From Dactylellina haptotyla (Eukaryota > Ascomycota > Orbiliomycetes > Orbiliales > Orbiliaceae), in NCBI GenBank assembly GCA_031310005.1, contig CM062382.1:62001-126000 (forward strand): a DNA stretch of 64,000 nucleotides. Reading direction: 5' to 3'. The stretch's first letter is position 1, and each line of letters starts with the position of its first letter. This document shows, piece after piece, positions 57,757-64,000 of this stretch. The notes under the pieces are model-generated. The model was not told the DNA's origin, ran no database searches, and saw only the letters and a program-made list of their open reading frames with translations. Both the position numbers and the translations under genes were made by a program.

Positions 57757-60021
57757 CGTGTCCCTGTCGTCCTGGGATCCACAGAGGAAAAATTTCTGGG
57801 GAAAGGTACAAAATATTTTTTTTGAATCCTGAAGGCCAATCGAGCTTCAGGTTGCGTAGTGAAAATTCGATTGTTTCTGTAGGAAGGCAAACAAAGATAC
57901 GTGGTAGAGATATTCCCCAGTAAAACAAGAAGTGCTTCGAAGAAAAAAAAAGTAACCGGTGTGAAATAAATTAGAAAGAGAATAATATAGGTACGCTTAA
58001 TAATCTAGTGCAAGTGTAAAGTAAAGATTTTTTGCTATCGGGTAAAGTTACGTAAAACGCTTTGTATGCTGACGGGATTTGCAATGGTGAAGACGGTTTT
58101 GAATTGCCGGAGACTGGGTTGTATAAATATTCCTGGACTATGCTTGACTCGAAGAGAACGATCCGACCATGTTGCGCAACACGCCCGCAGAACCACCTGC
58201 GTTCGCCAAGGCAAGCAATCAAACCGTTCGAACGATCCACCAAATGTTGGCCACGGCGTATCCGATACAGTCTCCATTTGTGCGGGCTTGAGAATTATAG
58301 TAGAGGCACTTAAGTTAAGAGTGCGCCACGAAAACAACAAAATATTAAGCTGCAGCGCACCCTAGTTCACAAACCCAGAATATTTCCCTCTCCGAACTAG
58401 CCCTGAACTTTGTGTTCTGGGCTGAAAATATCAATACCCGTTGTTAGCCTTTCACACCCTAATTTAAGATTGAGAGGTTAACGCCCGGGGCAAAGAACGC
58501 CTTTCACGGTTCAAAATCCTTATAGGGAAGACAAAAAGCGAGTGGGCTGAATGCCTCTAACTTCTTTGGCATCTGCACCGGAGTTTCAAATGCGCTGGCC
58601 GGATCCAAGCCTCTCCGCGCCCGCATTTCGGATGTTGTTTTCAATGTTGTTTTTGCTTTTAGTTTAGCCTTGATGCTCTGTGCGTGTTATCAGCAGGTGC
58701 CCCCAATATGCAGGCGACGAGGTCTCCAGCGAATCAGGTTCGATCGCGCTCGGAGTTCAGCCTCTCAGAGGGAATCATTTAGCGAATGGAAAAACAAAGC
58801 AAGGAAAGAATGGGAATGGGCCTGATATATTGAAGTTATTACAACACAAAATGCGGGTTGCTTCCCGATAACAATGAAATTCTAATTGGCCGGGATCCCA
58901 TCTGCAAGGTGTTTGCTTGGTCAAAGGCTAGCAGCCCAGGTTCAAATTTTGGGATACTTCTAACCATCCAGCTAAACGCGTTTAAGCCGAATATTTCTGA
59001 AATGTATATTTCGCTTTTATTCCGATTGATACTACGAATTCCTGTCATCCATGAAGCCTCAATTCGAGGAAAATGAGATAGTCGTTCCACCGATTCTATG
59101 GCCCATCCATCACGGATTATTTTCGTATTGGCTCTTAAGAATGTCAGCCTTGTATCTGCAACTCAAGAGGAGGTTGAACCGAATTGGGCCTAGTCCGATA
59201 GGTCTCATTACGTAGACTTATCAGTCCAAAATTTTGATTGGGAGATCCGTCAAAAGCTTGAGTCTTTCATGTTGTAGGGATCCACATTCATAGGTGCTTG
59301 GCCATTGCAAGGGCTGGATGTGGGACCACGGCTAAATCAATAGTGTCGAGGTTGAATATTCGAGTGTTATTCAAGCTTCGCACTGAAACAGCTGGGGTCG
59401 TCGCTGGGTGCGTCTCTCGCAATTCGAGGTGACATGTTACACTTCGAATTTGATGACTAGAATAAAGTTTGGACCCTTTTCAGCCGCACAGGCAAGCAGA
59501 GACCGAGCCTAAAAGCTTGACATCTATAGTGCCACAATCGTATCTATTTGCGGGCAAGGGCTAGAGTCACATTGGCTAGATCATGCCTCTCATCAAAACT
59601 ATTTGGTAATCTATCATAATGAAAACAACGTCTTTCTGAGCTGCGTACTATATATTGATATCACAAGTCGTTGAATTCCCAAGGCATCGGTGTGAATACG
59701 TGTAGTGAGAATTTTCTGACCACCCACCTCTCCAAGAGGTTATTTACTGTTTATCTCAAGAGCCTGGCGGGTCATGCAAATTGTCGCACTGGGAATAACG
59801 CCTCTTCATGCCACATGCTCGCTTTGTTCTGTAACACAGACGCGTGACATCTTGGCTGCCTTGTTGGTAACCTCTCAGTAACACCTTTTCTTTCTTTCAT
59901 CCTCGAGGCCCTGACATAATCGGTATGCCCGCTCGGCTTTGTGCATCACACCACTATCGCACACCACTCTCGTAGATACATATTATTACCTGATAGATTT
60001 TCTCTACTCCTCGGCGAGCTA
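57757..60021. other. 2.3-kb intergenic
   Basis: Promoter of the MoCo-sulfurase-like gene at one end and terminator of the F-box-like gene at the other. Overlapping short frames at 58035-58365 on both strands are not coding-like. No repeats or RNA genes recognised. Confidence 0.5.
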
Positions 60022-60912
60022 CTAGACCATTACTTGGGGGTTCTTTTCATGCTCCTGTTCTAGGAAACAAAGCAAAAGTCTGAACCAAACTTTCGCTTCA
60101 AAGGGACCTTTCCAAACACCTTCACTTAAGTCTTCTAAGAGTGAAGTCATGTTGAAATGTGACACGTCATCGGCTGCGGCATTCAGCTCGTCGAAGCCAC
60201 CCTTGAATTCCATGATGGGAAACGGTCCAATTTCTACGAGGAGAACATGTATAACCCACAACGCTAATAGTGAATCTGTAACGATTCTCCTCGTGACGAG
60301 ATACCCATCGTAGTTCTCCTTGTCGGAAACTTCCATCTTCCAGAATTCATAAAACCTATCAACGAGGTTTGATAGTCTATTTTCTATATCTTCAGTACTA
60401 CGGCTGAAATCCTCTCTTCTTGCACTGAGATCCAAATATAAATTAGCGCAGGGTAGTGTGGACTGTATTATGGCTCGCAAATGCGAGTCATGGTCTGCCA
60501 TCTGTTCAATCAACCCTTTTAGGCTCCCAGACTCTCCCGCAGGACCGAATTCGCGTGTGCCGAAATATGTTTCGCTGAGGATGGCACGCAGTTCCCTCGT
60601 AGGGCCTTGGCCCTGCGTCTCGGCCTCCAGCCACAAGCGATTTATTTGGTGTGACAGACGGAATATCCGATTCCTCTCTAACTCTTTGATTCTGATTGAA
60701 CAAATCAGGGATTTTGCGCTGCATCTATATGCCTCATAGAATGCTTTGCATGCGATCGATAAAGATAGGAGCGTTCTAGTATCCTCAACACTAGCCAAAA
60801 TGAGAACCTTGATGTCCAGAGGGAGAAGAAGGATCAAGCAGGCTACCGGATTGAACAAGGGTTAGCACAAATTTAAAAGCACCAATGGGGTTTGCATACG
60901 GATGCATATCAT
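60022..60912 (-). CDS. F-box-like protein of unknown target
   Basis: Main minus-strand exon 60842..60022. The frame has no ATG at its 5' end and meets a stop just upstream, so an intron is needed. A 13-nt first exon 60912..60900 (MICI plus one base) joined over a 57-bp intron (GTATGC, TGCTAAC branch site, GGTAG acceptor) fits phase 1 and gives 277 aa. The N-terminus LLLPLDIKVLILASVEDTRTLLSLSIACKAFYEAYR has the Leu/Pro pattern of fungal F-box-like domains that recruit Skp1 for ubiquitin ligases. The rest is helical and charged with no repeat domain. The start exon is the least certain part. Confidence 0.6.
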
Positions 60913-61688
60913 GCAGAAATTATTCTCACATTTCGGTCGTCCAAACAGTCGCGAAAGCTTCTGCCTGCCCCTTGAAAGCCATTTCTTGTGTCCATCGGAT
61001 CCCATGTTGGCGTTTAGAGCCATGTGATAACATACGCTGAAATTACTACGCTCACCTTCTCAATCATGATGATACGTATTCGATATATCTGCACTTTTGG
61101 AACTCTTGGCGTTTCCAGGGGCTTATCCATAGGGCTGAAGTCCTGTTTTCCGTGTTATGCTCAGAAGCTCCATGGTTATGAACTGTTGCATTTTACAACT
61201 ACAACACAACTGTAGACGAAGTTGGATCGTAAGCTTTGGTTGGATCTGTAGACTGCCTACCCGTACAACATAATGATGAAGAGGAGACCAGTTTCAAAAC
61301 TAGATTATAGCTGGATGAAACAAGATGTGTCACATTGTGATTTCCAATACGTGGATATCATTATTAATCGCACAGTTTTTCCAGTCTCGAACCAAACCAT
61401 ACAACATACAACACAGCTGCACAGTTGCTAGTCGTTTTTCTAAAATTGGAACCTCGATGCTGCGGTCACTAACGTTTCCATAATTAGATGCACTGGTATA
61501 TATATGCTACTATTTGCAAATTTGAAAGGCTGTCACTGAAACTTAGAGGCTAATGTTAGAGCAGAGTATTTCAACCTCAACAGCTATGCAATGTTGGAGC
61601 ATTTGAGCTTTAAGAAGCATAATTACAAATACACAGTAACAAGCCGCCTTCCATTTTCGACTTTACTCGTCGAACTGGAGATAGCAAA
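60913..61688. other. Divergent intergenic
   Basis: About 780 AT-rich bp between the F-box-like gene (-) and the pepsin-like gene (+). No gene seen. Confidence 0.5.
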
Positions 61689-63595
61689 ATGATTCATTTA
61701 GGCGTAAATCTTATTCAACTTCTCGGTTTCTTCTCGATATTCAAATCAGTTCAAGGAATTTCAACTACGGCAACCGACGGCCCATCGATAGAATATGAAC
61801 GAAGACCTGCTAGAATATATCGAATACACGCTAATACTAGCAATACTACGCCTGCTCAGTATTGTAAGCTATTTAAACATTCTTACTGAAATGAATCATA
61901 TCTCCGGATTGGCTGAAGCTGATTGCATGAAACACATCTCTGCAGGGGACCCAATACAGAATATTGCCGTTACTTATAACGGATCGTCGGGTTGGTATGC
62001 AAACTTGGCATTCGGGAAATCTGGAATTCGGGGCACTAGCGACTTCAAGTTGAAAGTAGACACTGCTGGTAATCTTACGTGCGTATCCTCTATTCCCAAG
62101 TGGTTGTGTACGATACGTACCTGCCTTCGCTATATATCACCGCTGAGATAGGTTAAGGAGTTGAAATGAACGATAAAGTCATAACTGACAGACCAAATTT
62201 GTTTAGGTTTGTGAGCTCTACTATACAGGTATGGTATGATGCCAATATCGATAACAACCGTAGTCGTATACGCCCTTTATTCGATGCTCTCAATACCACG
62301 CTATATCACAGCCAACCGCCGACGGTTATTAGCCCATTGTCACTAGCATACCCTCTCGAGGATCAGAAATTTTTTGGAACTAATGATACAGCTTACGTAC
62401 CGATCTATAGAGTTGGTTTCTATATATCAACTGATGTTTGGGCCATGACAAATCGTAATGGGACCAGTTCCAATCTCGCCAGCTCGTATTTTGTAGGGCT
62501 GCTGAGCTACCAATATCCGAAAGACAGGTTAGACGGCAGACTAGGGCTAGGGGACATAAGACCAGCCGTAACTCGTAGTAAGTAGTCTATTGTTCTGTTC
62601 TATAATAATCTTGTATTTGCAGTTTGATTCTAGAATATTTGAATGGAAAGCTTCACGAGTTGTGTATGTTTTGCTGACTGTCGGCGGCCACGTGTAGCTT
62701 CCCTGCGCGCTTCTGAGGAGATTGATGCAACGGGAGCAGCCCATAGCCTTTGTCTACCCTTCGCAACTTATTTCCCTCCTAGTTTGATAAGAGGTCCGTC
62801 TCCTTTGCTACAATGCTTCATTGACGGTGAAAAAGGCGATACCACAAAGTATCGTCCCGTGGATAAGAATACCAATCTTCTCTGGCTCGACTGCTCGGTA
62901 TGGGAGAAATGGAGTTTGAGACCTTTGAGCATTGTCATATCTGGCAAAACATACCCTCTGAGCCAACAAGGTCTACTGAAGATGGGATTAAATGAGTCGT
63001 ATTCTTTATTTGATCCCCAGGTACGCTACCAAGATGTGGTTGTCCTTGATAGTGCCACAGCTTGGACGCGCTTGCACCCTTGGATTGTTTCCAAAATATA
63101 CGGACGAATCCCTAACTCGGAGTATTACCATTATACATATTTTATCCCTTGCTCAGTAACTCTTAAAGATATACCTAACATTTCGTTTAATTTCAACTCC
63201 ACTCTTGGAAAAGTTATTGAATTAAACGCTAGCAAAGTAGATTTTGCAGTTGATACGTACAGGCACCCTGAAAAAGGTACGATCTAAGACCAGTTTTCAA
63301 GTTCGATGTTGCATCAAGAGATTCACTCTGAGCATAAGCATCACCGTTTGTGCGACTAAATTCCGCTTGCTTTTGCTTACAGATTTGATGTATAGATGAA
63401 CTTTGCGCTGGAACAATCCAACAAATAATTGAAACCAGCGTTACCGATGGAACGACGGGCGAATTGGTCAGCCAGGGGGATGCGATGGGTAGCTTCGGTC
63501 ATTGGATATTCAAGTCGTGGTACATGGTTTTCAAGGTCGTGGAGGATTCTGACGGCCGCCGGAGGCGGCAGATCGGTCTCGCACACTATTTGTAA
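61689..63595 (+). CDS. Secreted pepsin-fold (A1-like) protein with altered active site
   Basis: Exons 61689..61863, 61946..62078, 62207..62577, 62698..63276, 63396..63595; 485 aa. Signal peptide MIHLGVNLIQLLGFFSIFKSVQG. Aspartic-protease landmarks by eye: QYWDPIQNIAVTYNGSSGWYANLAFG (first active-site loop, normally DTGSS), DGRLGLGD, VVLDSATAWTRLHPWIVSKIY (second loop, normally DSGT or DTGT), IPCSVTLKDIPNISFNFN, and GDAMGSFGHWIFKSWYMVFKV near the end (normally LGDxFLRxxYxVFD), closing RQIGLAHYL. The first catalytic Asp is replaced (YNGSS) and the second motif has Ala for Gly (DSAT), so proteolysis is doubtful. Many N-glycosylation sequons suggest secretion. An alternative to the 120-bp intron 3 is two introns around a 30-nt exon at 62634..62663, but that would leave a 34-bp intron. 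Role unknown; perhaps a binding or decoy protein. Confidence 0.7.
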
Positions 63596-64000
63596 TTTAA
63601 ATGGCATAGCTATGTATGAGCTAGAGTAAAACTCCTCTCAAAGATCGGGGATCTAAACAAAGCCTCACTTATTGCAATATTGAGGCTTCGTATATCTCGA
63701 CGCGTAAACTCACAGGCTGGTATTGTGATGACTGATTTAGTACGAGAAACCACGTACACATGCAGAAGGAATGATTTTTCACTGGAACGCACATACTAGC
63801 TCTAAAGTGCCTTACAGGCATCGTTATTTATCTCTATTTTGCTCTTATCCGCAGTTGTATTGGCAGTGGTGGGTTTGTCCCAGCAAATCCATGCAGGTCT
63901 GAGATTGTTAAGCGGACACTACCTGACAAAACTAGAATTCACGCACGCACGTCGATAGGCCTAGCTTTTGTTGTTACTTTCAGCAATGGAAATTGCTGTT
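63596..64000. other. Window end, no gene seen
   Basis: About 400 bp downstream of the pepsin-like gene. Only short open frames; nothing recognised. Confidence 0.5.

Overview
The window reads as nuclear DNA of a filamentous ascomycete (Pezizomycotina). The genes are cut by many short introns (mostly 44-120 bp, GT...AG, often with a CTAAC/CTGAC branch site). The families are typical of these fungi: an AA9 lytic polysaccharide monooxygenase, a GH12 glucanase with CBM1, a PTH11-like seven-helix receptor, a LaeA-like methyltransferase, a GMC alcohol oxidase, a secreted M28 aminopeptidase and a fungal CLC channel. A plant-associated or litter-decaying member (perhaps Leotiomycetes) fits the secretome, but no single gene names the species. 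Most gene models below were built by hand-joining open frames across splice sites and checking phase and codon sums; coordinates give start codon to stop codon and the exon joins are in the evidence.

Layout. 1-3.8 kb: the 3' part of a giant DUF3638/DUF3645 protein (+). 4.3-4.8 kb: a small Cys-rich GPI-type surface protein (-). 7.1-10.1 kb: a secreted low-complexity protein carrying a 24-bp minisatellite (+). 11.8-12.8 kb: AA9 (+). 13.4-14.0 kb: a proline-rich wall-type protein (-). 16.0-17.7 kb: PTH11-like receptor (+). 18.1-19.1 kb: secreted PEBP-like protein (-). 20.8-22.9 kb: GMC oxidase (+). 25.9-27.0 kb: YhhN/TMEM86 membrane protein (+). 27.5-29.2 kb: LaeA-like methyltransferase with a 12-nt exon (-). 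31.7-33.0 kb: orphan membrane protein (+). 37.1-38.9 kb: M28 aminopeptidase (+). 40.3-41.5 kb: CBM1-GH12 (+). 43.1-48.8 kb: an 1826-residue protein with a degenerate Ulp1-like domain and AT-hooks (+). 49.5-52.1 kb: CLC chloride channel/antiporter (-). 53.8-55.8 kb: CBM1 plus eight Cys-rich modules laid out on symmetric phase-1 exons (+). 56.1-57.8 kb: NifS-like MoCo-sulfurase-type enzyme without MOSC domain (-). 60.0-60.9 kb: F-box-like protein (-). 61.7-63.6 kb: pepsin-fold protein with a damaged active site (+).

Taken together, about half of the genes encode secreted, wall-bound or surface proteins. The two plant-wall enzymes (AA9, GH12) each have upstream a near-identical inverted GGCTAA/TTAGCC palindrome, the core of XlnR/Xyr1 sites, suggesting shared xylan/cellulose induction. 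The best candidates for something undescribed are the 1826-residue Ulp1-like/AT-hook protein, the exon-modular CBM1 protein, the AA9 with an altered copper-site second shell, and the pepsin-like pseudo-enzyme. No rRNA, CRISPR array, intact transposon or convincing tRNA was seen; one very weak solo-LTR candidate lies at about 34.1-34.4 kb.
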